From positions 496,001-560,000 of the forward strand of contig NZ_CP036282.1 in NCBI RefSeq assembly GCF_006974105.1: DNA of 64,000 nucleotides, given 5' to 3'. This DNA comes from Rhodoferax aquaticus (GTDB lineage: Bacteria; Pseudomonadota; Gammaproteobacteria; Burkholderiales; Burkholderiaceae_C). Positions 33,245-40,885 of this stretch are shown here, one piece after another. Below the pieces are notes generated by a model. The model did no database searches. It saw only the letters and a program-made list of their open reading frames with translations, and was not told where the DNA came from. The stretch's first letter is position 1. Each line of letters starts with the position of its first letter. A program made the translations under genes and the position numbers.

Positions 33245-34270
33245 ATGGCAAAGAACCAAACAAAAGAACTGACGGCGACAGAAGTTCGCAACGTTGCGAA
33301 ATTTGAAGTCTCAGAGGCGGCAGTAGCGCTGGCATCCCGTTTTGGCTTGAACCTGGATGACCCAAGAGAAATTCGTGTGGAACGAGCAGCGCAAAACATG
33401 AATCGCTCTATGCACTGCATGGTTGCTGCTGGCCTGGACCTTTCCAGTCTGCAAGCCGAATGTGAGCACGGCGAATTCCTCAACCTCATAGAAGAACGAG
33501 GTTTCGGTAAGGATGCTGCCTACCGTGCCATTAGTTACACCAAGTTCCTGCTGGCTCGCACAGAAGACGAAAGAGAGCGGCTGCTCGCAATGCCCAAGTC
33601 AAAGGTCCTGATGCTTGCCGCGGCCGATGACGCTGTTATTGAGGACTTGCTGACGGATGAGCACAGCGATCTCGACGACTTGAGCGTGCGCGGATTGCGT
33701 CAGCGCATCCGTGAGCTGGAGGCCACCAGCACCGACCTCGCTGTGCAGCGCGACAAGGCCGATGCAGACCTGAAGGCCCTGGAGAAGAAGCAGCGCCGCG
33801 CCGAGCGTGACGCCGAAGATCAGGTTGTGCCCTTGGTGGTGGCGGATGCCCGCGCTGAGCTGGCTGCACTGATCAAGAAAGCCGAGCTGGCTATCACGTC
33901 GCTCCATCCGGTGGGCGTTGAAATCGTCGGCTTGGTTGCCCACAACGAAGCGGCCGAATGGGTGAAGCCATCCCTTCGACTCGGCCTCTCCGGCCTGCTA
34001 GCGTTGCGCGAGTTGGTAGACGGCTCTATCAAGAGCTTTGTCGAAGCGATGGGCGAGGACGTTGATCGGGTCTCAGGGCAGCCAGATGTACTGGCCTTCC
34101 TGGATGCATCGGAGATTAAGGGCGTGGCCGAAGACTGGGCGCGCCTGACAGCCGTGCACCAGCACGAAGCCGCCCTGCGTGAGCATGAGCGCGCACAGGC
34201 CCGCCCGAAGGGCAAGGGCCGTCCGACCAAGGCACCAGAAGCCCCAGCAACCACTGGGAGCAAGAAATGA
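33245..34270 (+). CDS. Early phage protein, helical, function unknown
   Basis: 341 residues from the ATG at 33245 (AGAAGAAG upstream). Residues 60-130 (LIEERGFGKDAAYRAISY) resemble DUF3102-type sensing domains; 175-230 is a coiled coil (RQRIRELEATSTDLAVQRDK); the C-terminus is Lys/Pro-rich (RPKGKGRPTKAPE). It lies between the Ner-like gene and the transposase, in the position of other accessory early genes of BcepMu-like phages. Possibly DNA binding; not proven. Confidence 0.6.
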   Translation: MAKNQTKELTATEVRNVAKFEVSEAAVALASRFGLNLDDPREIRVERAAQNMNRSMHCMVAAGLDLSSLQAECEHGEFLNLIEERGFGKDAAYRAISYTKFLLARTEDERERLLAMPKSKVLMLAAADDAVIEDLLTDEHSDLDDLSVRGLRQRIRELEATSTDLAVQRDKADADLKALEKKQRRAERDAEDQVVPLVVADARAELAALIKKAELAITSLHPVGVEIVGLVAHNEAAEWVKPSLRLGLSGLLALRELVDGSIKSFVEAMGEDVDRVSGQPDVLAFLDASEIKGVAEDWARLTAVHQHEAALREHERAQARPKGKGRPTKAPEAPATTGSKK

Positions 34271-34467
34271 GCACAGCAACCGAAACCAAGACTGTCTACG
34301 TTGACCGGGGTCGTGAGGTGCTCACATCTAAAGCACTTGCCGAGTACGCAAGGCAAGGCGTGTCGGTCGTCATCGTGAGTCCATGGTGCCCCCAAGACAA
34401 AGGGCGCGCTGAGCGGGCAATGCAAGCCGCATCACTCGCAGCCAACGCCCGCAAGGGCAAGGCCTAA
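34267..34467 (+). CDS. Small early phage protein
   Basis: 66 residues, ATGA overlap with the gene upstream. Sequence blocks TVYVDRGREVLTSKALAEYA and VSPWCPQDKGRAERAM are of no known family. Its position just before the transposase and the tight coupling indicate a real gene. Confidence 0.55.
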   Translation: MSTATETKTVYVDRGREVLTSKALAEYARQGVSVVIVSPWCPQDKGRAERAMQAASLAANARKGKA

Positions 34468-34503
34468 GCACACATCGGACACCCCACCCCCTTTAGGTGA
34501 CCT

Positions 34504-36159
34504 ATGGGCGCACTCCTTAAATTAACAAAAGACATCCGCCAGATGAGTGATCTTCCTGCGGCTCTGAACCCGGACCCTTGGGCCAGCGCCAGTGACGAAG
34601 CGCGCCGGGTGGCGGGCCTGCGTGAGTCGCTGCTGCAGCCGCTTGCCGACCTGGTGAATGGCGGCGCAAGCATCAACCATGCAGCAGCACTGTTGAAGTC
34701 GCAGCTCGCAGCGGGCACGGCAGACCTGCGGACCAAGCACCTAGTTGCCATGCTGGCCGGTGACGCGGTAGTTGACGTGATTAGCGAGCCCACCATCAAG
34801 CGCTGGCTGAGCAGCTACATCACGGACGGCAAGAACGCCTTGCTGCCCAAGCACACCGGCCGCGTCCGACAGGCCTACGGCTGGGAAGAGCGCGCCGTGG
34901 CCCTCTACAACTTGCCCGGCAAGCCAGGGTTTGCCGATGTGACATCAAAGCTCATTCAAGAGGGTTTTGAAGAGGTCACTGAAAGCCGGGTGAAACGCTA
35001 CCTGAAGGCGCTGCCAGCGACCCTGGGCAAGTTCAGCCCTGCACGGATCGGCCAGCACCTGCACAGGCTGACGCGCCAGAAGTTCCAGCGCCGCAGCCTG
35101 GACGAAGTGTTGGTGGGTGAAATTTACGCAGGCGACGGCCACACGGCCGACTGCTACGTGGCGCACCCCAACACTGGCAAGCCATACCGCCCCGAGCTGA
35201 CGGTGTTCATCGACATCAAGAGCAGCTACATCGTGGGCTGGTGGTTGTCGGAAAGCGAAAGCACGGTCTCGACCATGTTTGCGCTGAGCCACGCCATGCG
35301 CACTTTCGACCATGTTCCCGCATGGGTGTACGTGGACCGAGGCCCCGGCTACCGTGCCCGCCTGCTGTCCGATGAAAGCACCGGCTTCTATGCACGCATG
35401 GACATTGGTGTGATCGGTGCGCTGCCGGGCAACCCGCACGGCAAGGGCTGGATTGAACGGTTCTTCCGCACCGTGCGCGACAAACACGACAAGTTCTTTG
35501 CAAACGGCCAGGTGTACTGCGGCGACGACATGGCTCCGGAAACCAACCGCCGACTGAGCGCTGACTTGAGCATGGGCCGCCGCACGTTGCCCAGCCTGCA
35601 GAGCTATGTAGAAAGCTTTACCGCTTGGTTGGATCACTACCACAACCAGCCGCAGGACAAGCTACACGGCCGCACGCCCGCGCAGGTGTGGAACGACCTG
35701 CAGCCGGTGCCAGTGGAGTTGAGCATGGACGCCCTTGCCCGCCCCCGCGAGACCTGCACGGTGCTGCGCCAGACAGTGCGCCTGCACAACCGCTTTTACT
35801 TTGCCGAGGCCTTGGCATTGTTCGACGCGCAGAAGGTGGACGTGGAATACGACCTGCACAACGACCGCTGCGTCTGGATTTACGACACCAAGGGTCGCTT
35901 GGTGGTGGAGGCCAAGCTGGTCAACAAGATCGGCGTACTTCCCACCAGCCGACTGGAAGAAGGCCGAGACCGCCGACTGCAGGGCCAGCTCAAGCGCCTG
36001 GAACGCAAGGTGGCAGAGGCCAAAGGCCGACGCGACGACCCCATCGAAGCCAGCGGCCAGTTTGCCGCCATCGAATCCCTGCGCCCTGCGCTGCCAGCGC
36101 CGGACAAGGCCCCTGAAGTTATTGAAATCGATTTACTCAATTGGAGGAATGACAAGTGA
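34504..36159 (+). CDS. MuA-type DDE transposase
   Basis: 551 residues from the ATG at 34504 (AGGTGA upstream; a later ATG at 34543 is possible). An N-terminal DNA-binding part lies at about 20-180, then the RNase H-like core with the DDE triad: Asp211 (YAGDGHTADC), Asp278 (VYVDRGPGY) and Glu318 (GKGWIERFFRTV). A C-terminal MuB-contacting region closes it. It carries out integration and replicative transposition using the end sites at 21753-21870 and 59509-59590. Confidence 0.95.
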   Translation: MGALLKLTKDIRQMSDLPAALNPDPWASASDEARRVAGLRESLLQPLADLVNGGASINHAAALLKSQLAAGTADLRTKHLVAMLAGDAVVDVISEPTIKRWLSSYITDGKNALLPKHTGRVRQAYGWEERAVALYNLPGKPGFADVTSKLIQEGFEEVTESRVKRYLKALPATLGKFSPARIGQHLHRLTRQKFQRRSLDEVLVGEIYAGDGHTADCYVAHPNTGKPYRPELTVFIDIKSSYIVGWWLSESESTVSTMFALSHAMRTFDHVPAWVYVDRGPGYRARLLSDESTGFYARMDIGVIGALPGNPHGKGWIERFFRTVRDKHDKFFANGQVYCGDDMAPETNRRLSADLSMGRRTLPSLQSYVESFTAWLDHYHNQPQDKLHGRTPAQVWNDLQPVPVELSMDALARPRETCTVLRQTVRLHNRFYFAEALALFDAQKVDVEYDLHNDRCVWIYDTKGRLVVEAKLVNKIGVLPTSRLEEGRDRRLQGQLKRLERKVAEAKGRRDDPIEASGQFAAIESLRPALPAPDKAPEVIEIDLLNWRNDK

Positions 36160-37151
36160 GCACCCCCGCAATCAATCAAACCGCACTGCCAGGCATGCCT
36201 GCTGCAGGTGCCTACTCCGAGCAAGACCGGACCAAGGTGAAAGAAGTCCTGAAGTGGCTCAACGACGCGGGCAAAAGCCGCGCGTGGCTGAGTAAGAAAT
36301 CAAACATCCCTGGTGGCACGCTGAGCCAGATTTTGAGCGGCAAGTACGTGAGCAGCCCCACCCGACAGCTCAACCAGATGCTGGCTGTGTTGGAGGTAGA
36401 GGGCGACCGCATGCGTGATGGCACGCCAGGCTACATCAAAGGCAGCGTGCACGACCTGATGTGCCTGGTGATGGACCGCACGCGCAAGCACCAAAACTTT
36501 GGTGTGGTGACTGGCTATGTGGGCATAGGCAAGAGCCGCTGCTGCCGGGAATACCGTGAGACGCACCCTATGACCTTGCTAGTTGAGGTGAGCCCGAACA
36601 TGACGCCCGGCGTGCTGATGACTGAGCTGCTTGGGCAATTGAATAATGCGGTGCCTGCGGGACTGAACCTCAAGTTTCAAGAGCTGGTGCGCGTGCTGAG
36701 GGGCACAAACTATGTGGTGATTGCCGATGAGGCTGAGAAAATGAGCAGCGCCGCCTTAGAGCACCTGCGTCGTCTGCGCGACATGGCGCAGGTAGGCGTG
36801 GTGTTGGTGGGCACGGAAAAACTGACCAACCTGATCAAGCCGCAGCACGGCCAGTTTGACCAGATTCGCAGCCGGGTGGGCATGTGGCCCAAGACGATTG
36901 AACGCATCAGCCGCGACGATGCCGACGACATGGCGCGCATTGCCTTGGCAGATGCCGGTGACCTGTCCAATGAAGTGCTGGAGACCCTTTGGGCCTATGC
37001 CGATGGCAGCGCCCGAGTGCTCAATGAAAACCTGATCCCAGCGATCAAGGACTATGGCATGGGCAAGCTGCCCTTGTCTCGCGCCCTGATTGAAGCCATT
37101 GCAGCCAAGGTGCTGTTCATGAGCAAACCCCGTTACGAAGGGGACAAGTAA
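36156..37151 (+). CDS. MuB-type AAA+ ATPase, transposition target selector
   Basis: 331 residues from a GTG that overlaps the transposase stop. An N-terminal helix-turn-helix (AWLSKKSNIPGGTLSQILSG) is followed by Walker A GYVGIGKS (from residue 120), Walker B YVVIADEAEKM and a sensor region (VLVGTEKL). MuB coats target DNA, delivers it to the transposase and gives target immunity. Full length. Confidence 0.93.
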   Translation: MSTPAINQTALPGMPAAGAYSEQDRTKVKEVLKWLNDAGKSRAWLSKKSNIPGGTLSQILSGKYVSSPTRQLNQMLAVLEVEGDRMRDGTPGYIKGSVHDLMCLVMDRTRKHQNFGVVTGYVGIGKSRCCREYRETHPMTLLVEVSPNMTPGVLMTELLGQLNNAVPAGLNLKFQELVRVLRGTNYVVIADEAEKMSSAALEHLRRLRDMAQVGVVLVGTEKLTNLIKPQHGQFDQIRSRVGMWPKTIERISRDDADDMARIALADAGDLSNEVLETLWAYADGSARVLNENLIPAIKDYGMGKLPLSRALIEAIAAKVLFMSKPRYEGDK

Positions 37152-37366
37152 TGCTGGCCGCCGTTGAAACCGTGCGGGCCCCGGTATTCGGCCCGCTGCT
37201 GCTAGTGCATTGCCGTGTTGTCATCAAGATGCCTGACGGGTCACGTGGTGAGCATGAAGGCCTGTACCCAAACGCCTGCGATGCACTGGAGCGCGCACTG
37301 GAGCTGTTCCCCGAAGCGGTTGTGGTGTGTGTGACCGCAGCCCGTGGACGGAGGGCTACAACATGA
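37151..37366 (+). CDS. Small early phage protein
   Basis: 71 residues, one-base overlap with muB (TAATG). The core VIKMPDGSRGEHEGLYPNAC with an amphipathic helix (DALERALELFPEAVV) has no recognised family. It is tightly packed between muB and the next small gene. Confidence 0.6.
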   Translation: MLAAVETVRAPVFGPLLLVHCRVVIKMPDGSRGEHEGLYPNACDALERALELFPEAVVVCVTAARGRRATT

Positions 37367-37608
37367 ACCAGGCGACCTGTAACCGGACACCTGCACGCCC
37401 GCCACGCCCATGCCTAGAGCTGGGGGTATGCCAAAACCGTAAGCCCTGTTGTGCGGATTGCGATGACTATGAGGTGCAACCCAAGCCGTTTGCTCCAGGC
37501 GTGATTGATGGCCCTTACCGCCGTCAAACTTCAGCGCGCACTTTTGTGCAAAAGACTGGTGCAGCCTTAGCCGCTGTCGTGGCCTGGTTGATGGGGCCAA
37601 ACCCATGA
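37363..37608 (+). CDS. Small Cys-rich early phage protein
   Basis: 81 residues from the ATG at 37363 (ATGA overlap); the frame is open earlier, but that lies inside the previous gene. Cysteines cluster in CLELGVCQNRKPCCADCDD, which suggests a metal site. A short hydrophobic helix (TGAALAAVVAWLMG) ends the protein. Function unknown. Confidence 0.58.
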   Translation: MNQATCNRTPARPPRPCLELGVCQNRKPCCADCDDYEVQPKPFAPGVIDGPYRRQTSARTFVQKTGAALAAVVAWLMGPNP

Positions 37609-38273
37609 GCGCTAGCTTATTGACTACTACCTGCCAGGTGTGTGGGGCAGAAGAAAGCCTGGACAACCTCATTGCGCGCATGGTGGATGACGACCAGGTG
37701 CGTCGCTTGATCGGTTCACTGCTGGTTCAGTCCTTCTCGCTCGGCGGTCTAGTGGTGCGCTACCTGCGCCTCCACAAGCCGCCAAAACAGAAGCTGCGCA
37801 TGGACAAGCTGGCCAAGCTGCTGGGTGAACTGGTTCCAGACATTCAGCGCACCGCAATTGAGCGCAACGGCCGCACCTGGGCGGTGGGGCCAGACGCATG
37901 GAAGGCAGCGCTGCAGGCCGTGTTTGAAGCCCAGGAGAAAGGCACGCTGTCTTTGCCACTGGATGGCAATGGCTACCTGTACGCCACGCTGATGCGTATG
38001 GCTGACCGTACTGAAGCCGCACAAGAGCGTGAATCTGAAGCGGGCCGCAAGCATGGCTCCACCAATGCCACGGTGACCGTCAAGGGCCAGCCAATGGCTA
38101 TTGGCGATGCGCTGGGCAAGGTGTTCCCCACCCAAGACCCGGAACTGGCCAAGCTGGATAGGGACAACAAGCGGGCTGCACCGATGCCCGCCGCGATCCG
38201 TGAGCAGATTGCGGCCATCCGCAAGCGTGTACCCATCCCAACCAAAGATTTACCAACCGAAGAAGGAAACTGA
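37605..38273 (+). CDS. Early phage protein with N-terminal CxxC
   Basis: 222 residues, ATGA overlap. It starts with TTTCQVCGAEESL, half of a zinc site. Residues 30-150 are helical (LIGSLLVQSFSLGGLVVRYL, GNGYLYATLMRMADRTE). The C-terminus (MPAAIREQIAAIRKRV) resembles tails of Mu-like early proteins that precede Gam. No firm family. Confidence 0.6.
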   Translation: MSASLLTTTCQVCGAEESLDNLIARMVDDDQVRRLIGSLLVQSFSLGGLVVRYLRLHKPPKQKLRMDKLAKLLGELVPDIQRTAIERNGRTWAVGPDAWKAALQAVFEAQEKGTLSLPLDGNGYLYATLMRMADRTEAAQERESEAGRKHGSTNATVTVKGQPMAIGDALGKVFPTQDPELAKLDRDNKRAAPMPAAIREQIAAIRKRVPIPTKDLPTEEGN

Positions 38274-38274
38274 A

Positions 38275-38787
38275 ATGGCAACCCGTATCAAAACCAAAGC
38301 CGCCGACGCACCCCAAACCATGGCGCAGGTGCAAAGCGATATTCGCAAGATTGGCGACCTCTCGCGTGAGCACGGCCGTGTGAGCGCTGACCTCAACGAC
38401 AAGGTGGCCAAGCTCACCGACGATGCTGCCCCTACGCTGAAAGACCTGCAGGAGCAGATTGCTGGCCTGCAAAAAGGCGTGCAAATCTACTGCGAAGCCA
38501 ACCGCGAAGAACTATGCGGCAAAGGCAAGACGGCCAACCTGGTCACCGGCGAGGTGCAGTGGCGTCAGCGCCCTCCAAGCGTGAAGGTCACTGGCGTGGA
38601 TGCCGTGATCGCCTGGCTCAAGAACATGGGCATGAATGCCTTCATTCGATCCAAGGAAGAGATCAACAAAGAAGCCATGCTCAATGAGCCCGAAAAGGCC
38701 AAGGGCGTGCCTGGCGTGTCCATCGTCACCGGTGTGGAGGACTTTGTGATTGTCCCATTTGAAGTGGATACAGAGGTGGCAGCTTGA
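38275..38787 (+). CDS. gam: Gam-like host nuclease inhibitor
   Basis: 170 residues from the ATG at 38275 (AGAAGGA upstream). An N-terminal coiled coil (DLSREHGRVSADLNDKVAK) is followed by GVQIYCEANREELCGKGK and GEVQWRQRPPSVKVTG, typical of Mu Gam. Gam is a Ku-like protein that binds DNA ends and shields them from RecBCD. Normal length. Confidence 0.93.
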   Translation: MATRIKTKAADAPQTMAQVQSDIRKIGDLSREHGRVSADLNDKVAKLTDDAAPTLKDLQEQIAGLQKGVQIYCEANREELCGKGKTANLVTGEVQWRQRPPSVKVTGVDAVIAWLKNMGMNAFIRSKEEINKEAMLNEPEKAKGVPGVSIVTGVEDFVIVPFEVDTEVAA

Positions 38788-38966
38788 AAACCTTTGACCA
38801 GCTTGCACAAGCCGCCTTTGAAGCGCATGTGAAAGAGATGGCGAACAACGGCGCGTTTGACCAGCTGCATCCGAAACCCAACTGGGCACAGCTTGAGCCG
38901 GAATGGAAGGCTGGCTGGGTTGCCGTTGCAAAGCAACTGTGGGCCGAGTTCGCTGCCATCCACTGA
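38784..38966 (+). CDS. Small early phage protein
   Basis: 60 residues, ATGA overlap with gam. Blocks MKTFDQLAQAAFEAHVKEM and WKAGWVAVAKQLWAEFAAIH make two amphipathic helices. No family recognised. Last gene before the terminator at 39019-39045. Confidence 0.58.
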   Translation: MKTFDQLAQAAFEAHVKEMANNGAFDQLHPKPNWAQLEPEWKAGWVAVAKQLWAEFAAIH

Positions 38967-39018
38967 ATCGAAATTCTCCCTGATCAATCGAGCAGCGCGG
39001 GCTGCCATTGATTTTTAA

Positions 39019-39045
39019 CCCTCGGCCTCGGCCGGGGGCTTTTTT
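39019..39045 (+). terminator. Rho-independent terminator inside the early region
   Basis: CCCTCGGC, loop CTCG, GCCGGGGG (one T-G pair) then CTTTTTT. It separates the transposition genes from gemA and mor, so the latter need read-through, antitermination or a promoter of their own. Confidence 0.85.
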
Positions 39046-39086
39046 CAAACCTCTATTGATGGGGGCTTGAAAAAGGAATGAAACCC

Positions 39087-39686
39087 ATGAACATGACGAA
39101 AGACCCTCGCCGTAAGTCGGAGCTGGCCCTGATCCACATGGCGCGGTCTCACTTCTCTATGACACGTGACGACTATGTGTATGTACTGCGCGAGCTGACT
39201 GGCAAGGAAAGCTCGGCAGACCTGAATGCGGTTGAGCGTGAGCGTGTGATTAAGCACTTCAAAGCCAAGGGCTTCCAGGTAAAACCCACCGGCAAAGCTA
39301 AGCAGACTCGCACGCTGGCACAAGACGCTCAGAGCAGAAAAGTGCGGGCGATCTGGTTGATGCTGCATGTGCTGGGCCAGGTGCGCGATCCGAGCGAGGT
39401 GGCATTGGCTGCATACACCAAGCGTATGGCAAAGGTGGATGCGCTGCAGTGGGCAAACCACTTTGCAGTGATTGAGGGCCTTAAGGGCTGGGCCATGCGC
39501 CATCTGCCGGACTATGTGAAGCCTCGTATTCAGGCAATGGACTTGAATGCACTTACAGCGGGCCAGCGTGAGGATGTGCTGAACATGGTTAACAGCCTGC
39601 GGCGTGCCCAGGCCGAGGGCCACACGGCACTATTTGACTATTACTGGCCGATGTTCCAGTTTCTACAGGAATGTGAGCAAGCATGA
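39087..39686 (+). CDS. GemA-like regulatory protein (Mu gp16, DUF1018)
   Basis: 199 residues from the ATG at 39087, which has AAGGA 9 bases upstream; the ATG at 39078 touches that site and is less likely. The N-terminal block RRKSELALIHMARSHFSMTRDDY (long motif, key residues LIHMAR and DDY) and the end YYWPMFQFLQECEQA are family patterns. In Mu, GemA modulates host gene expression and DNA topology and is made with Mor. Confidence 0.85.
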   Translation: MNMTKDPRRKSELALIHMARSHFSMTRDDYVYVLRELTGKESSADLNAVERERVIKHFKAKGFQVKPTGKAKQTRTLAQDAQSRKVRAIWLMLHVLGQVRDPSEVALAAYTKRMAKVDALQWANHFAVIEGLKGWAMRHLPDYVKPRIQAMDLNALTAGQREDVLNMVNSLRRAQAEGHTALFDYYWPMFQFLQECEQA

Positions 39687-40174
39687 GCCGCACCGCCCCT
39701 GTGCTGACCATCAAGCGTGAGGCTCTGCCCGAGAGCCTGCGCGAGCTGGTGCGTGTGATTGGTGAGGCTGACACCCTGCGCCTGATCGGCATGCATGGGG
39801 GCGCACGGGTCACAGTGCCCAAGACACCCAAGGCAGAGCACCCGCTGCGCATGGCGCTCAGCGAAGAGGCCTTTGCCCTCTTAGTGCAGGAATACGGTGG
39901 CGAGGCTTTTGACTTGCCCAAGGGCGACTCATACCTGCGTGAACTGCGCCACGACCAGGTGCGCCAATGCAGGGAGCAAGGCCTAACAGTAGATGAGACA
40001 GCAGAGGCTACCGGCTATAGCCGCCGCCATGTGCTCAACATCTTGAGCGGCCATGGCGACAGTACCGATCACTTCACTATGGACCTCTTTGCAGAAGAGG
40101 CTCCGTCCCTCCGCAGCACACCTGGCGCTGCAAATGACCCATTTGGTCTAGGCGGCAGCACGTTGCTGCGATAA
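39683..40174 (+). CDS. mor: Mor-family middle/late transcription activator
   Basis: 163 residues, ATGA overlap with gemA. An N-terminal dimerisation part (LPESLRELVRVIGEADTLRL) is followed by the helix-turn-helix QGLTVDETAEATGYSRRHVL, the Mor/C arrangement. No second Mor/C gene was found, so this protein may serve both Mor and C roles. It is the best candidate to bind the four GGTGAA-N4-TTCACC promoters. Confidence 0.88.
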   Translation: MSRTAPVLTIKREALPESLRELVRVIGEADTLRLIGMHGGARVTVPKTPKAEHPLRMALSEEAFALLVQEYGGEAFDLPKGDSYLRELRHDQVRQCREQGLTVDETAEATGYSRRHVLNILSGHGDSTDHFTMDLFAEEAPSLRSTPGAANDPFGLGGSTLLR

Positions 40175-40179
40175 TTTCA

Positions 40180-40374
40180 CCGCTGCGCATAAAAAGCGCA
40201 GTGGGGTTTGACGGCCTCTCAGAGACGCGGCGCGAGCCGCCAACCGCAGTGTTTGCGGCTCCTTCATCCAGCTCCAGTTTTGGCGGCTCGGATGGGAGGA
40301 GTGCGAACTCCTGCCGGTACGCCCCCGCGTCTCCCGGTCCGTCAACCCGTTCGAGCCGCCGCCATATCGGCGGT
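40180..40374 (+). ncRNA. Candidate structured RNA after mor
   Basis: A 195-nt GC-rich stretch with nested helices, described as RNA on the + strand. P0: 40180-40188/40196-40204. P1: 40208-40214/40339-40345 (7 bp, plus 3 more beyond a bulge). P2: 40222-40230/40325-40333 (9 bp). P3: 40233-40243/40280-40290 (11 bp, perfect) holding hairpin 40244-40248/40254-40258. P4: 40297-40302/40307-40312 closed by a GCGA tetraloop. P5: 40356-40361/40368-40373. The ORFs across it are Arg/Pro/Ala-rich and look non-coding. No known RNA family recognised. P0 may double as a weak terminator of mor. Confidence 0.72.
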
Positions 40375-40402
40375 CAGGCGCTTTATTCAAATGGGAGTTA
40401 AT

Positions 40403-40717
40403 GTGAGCCTGCCTGACCATCTGTCTGGGCCGACCAAGGTGTCGGCCATCTATATCAACCAAAATCAACAACACCCCGCGTTTGATGTGGTGGACGCCGT
40501 TGATGCTTTAAGCGACCAGCTGGGTGCGTTCCGTGCAGTGGCGCAACTTGCCGATAGTGATCGCAATGGCGGTGAAGGTCTGCCACAATTACAGCGTGGC
40601 GACTTGGCCAAGTTGATCATGGTGCTTAACTCAGACTTAGAAGCGCATGTGAACAAAGTCAGGGGTGCTGCATTGAACATGGCTTCAGGTGCTGCCCAAC
40701 AGGCAAACCCTGTTTAA
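40403..40717 (+). CDS. Small phage protein after the structured RNA
   Basis: 104 residues from the GTG at 40403 with GGGAG 5 bases upstream; the ATG at 40391 is the alternative, and the longer frame back to 40208 crosses the structured RNA and is rejected. Sequence begins VSLPDHLSGPTKVSAIYINQ; two helices follow (FDVVDAVDALSDQLGAFRAV, LVMVLN-type). Function unknown. Confidence 0.6.
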   Translation: MSLPDHLSGPTKVSAIYINQNQQHPAFDVVDAVDALSDQLGAFRAVAQLADSDRNGGEGLPQLQRGDLAKLIMVLNSDLEAHVNKVRGAALNMASGAAQQANPV

Positions 40718-40744
40718 AAACGGCACAAACCCGTTTAAAACCGC

Positions 40745-40802
40745 TTGCAGCGTCTAGCCCGGTACATCGGGAGCCTGCAACGCTTCAAAGCCCGCCACGG
40801 GC
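40745..40802 (+). terminator. Tandem hairpins before late promoter site 2
   Basis: TTGCAG ... CCCG-GTACAT-CGGG ... CTGCAA (40745-40780), then GCCCG-CCA-CGGGC (40790-40802) followed by CTCATTT. The pair probably ends transcription from mor and the small gene. T runs are weak, so efficiency is uncertain. Confidence 0.5.
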
Positions 40803-40833
40803 CTCATTTGCAAAACCACTTCTTACTCTATTT

Positions 40834-40879
40834 GGTGAAGCGTTTCACCATGACGTAATTGACCCTGCTCGGCACAGTG
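40834..40879 (+). promoter_or_regulatory. Late promoter element, site 2 (head operon)
   Basis: The palindrome GGTGAAGCGTTTCACC (40834-40849) is followed by ATGACG and, 22 nt on, GCACAGTG (40872-40879). The protease ATG is at 40886, 36 nt after the palindrome, with no Shine-Dalgarno sequence. Same layout as sites 1, 3 and 4. Confidence 0.78.
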
Positions 40880-40885
40880 CAGGGC

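Noticed and set aside
40345..40374. tRNA-like TTCGA loop near the structured RNA
   Set aside because: GTTCGAGCC resembles a T-loop, but no matching T-stem, acceptor stem or anticodon arm is found around it.
40208..40402. Longer N-terminal part of the gene at 40403 as coding
   Set aside because: Its translation is Arg/Pro/Ala-rich without protein character, three frames are open there, it crosses perfect RNA helices, and a GTG with a good ribosome site starts after it.
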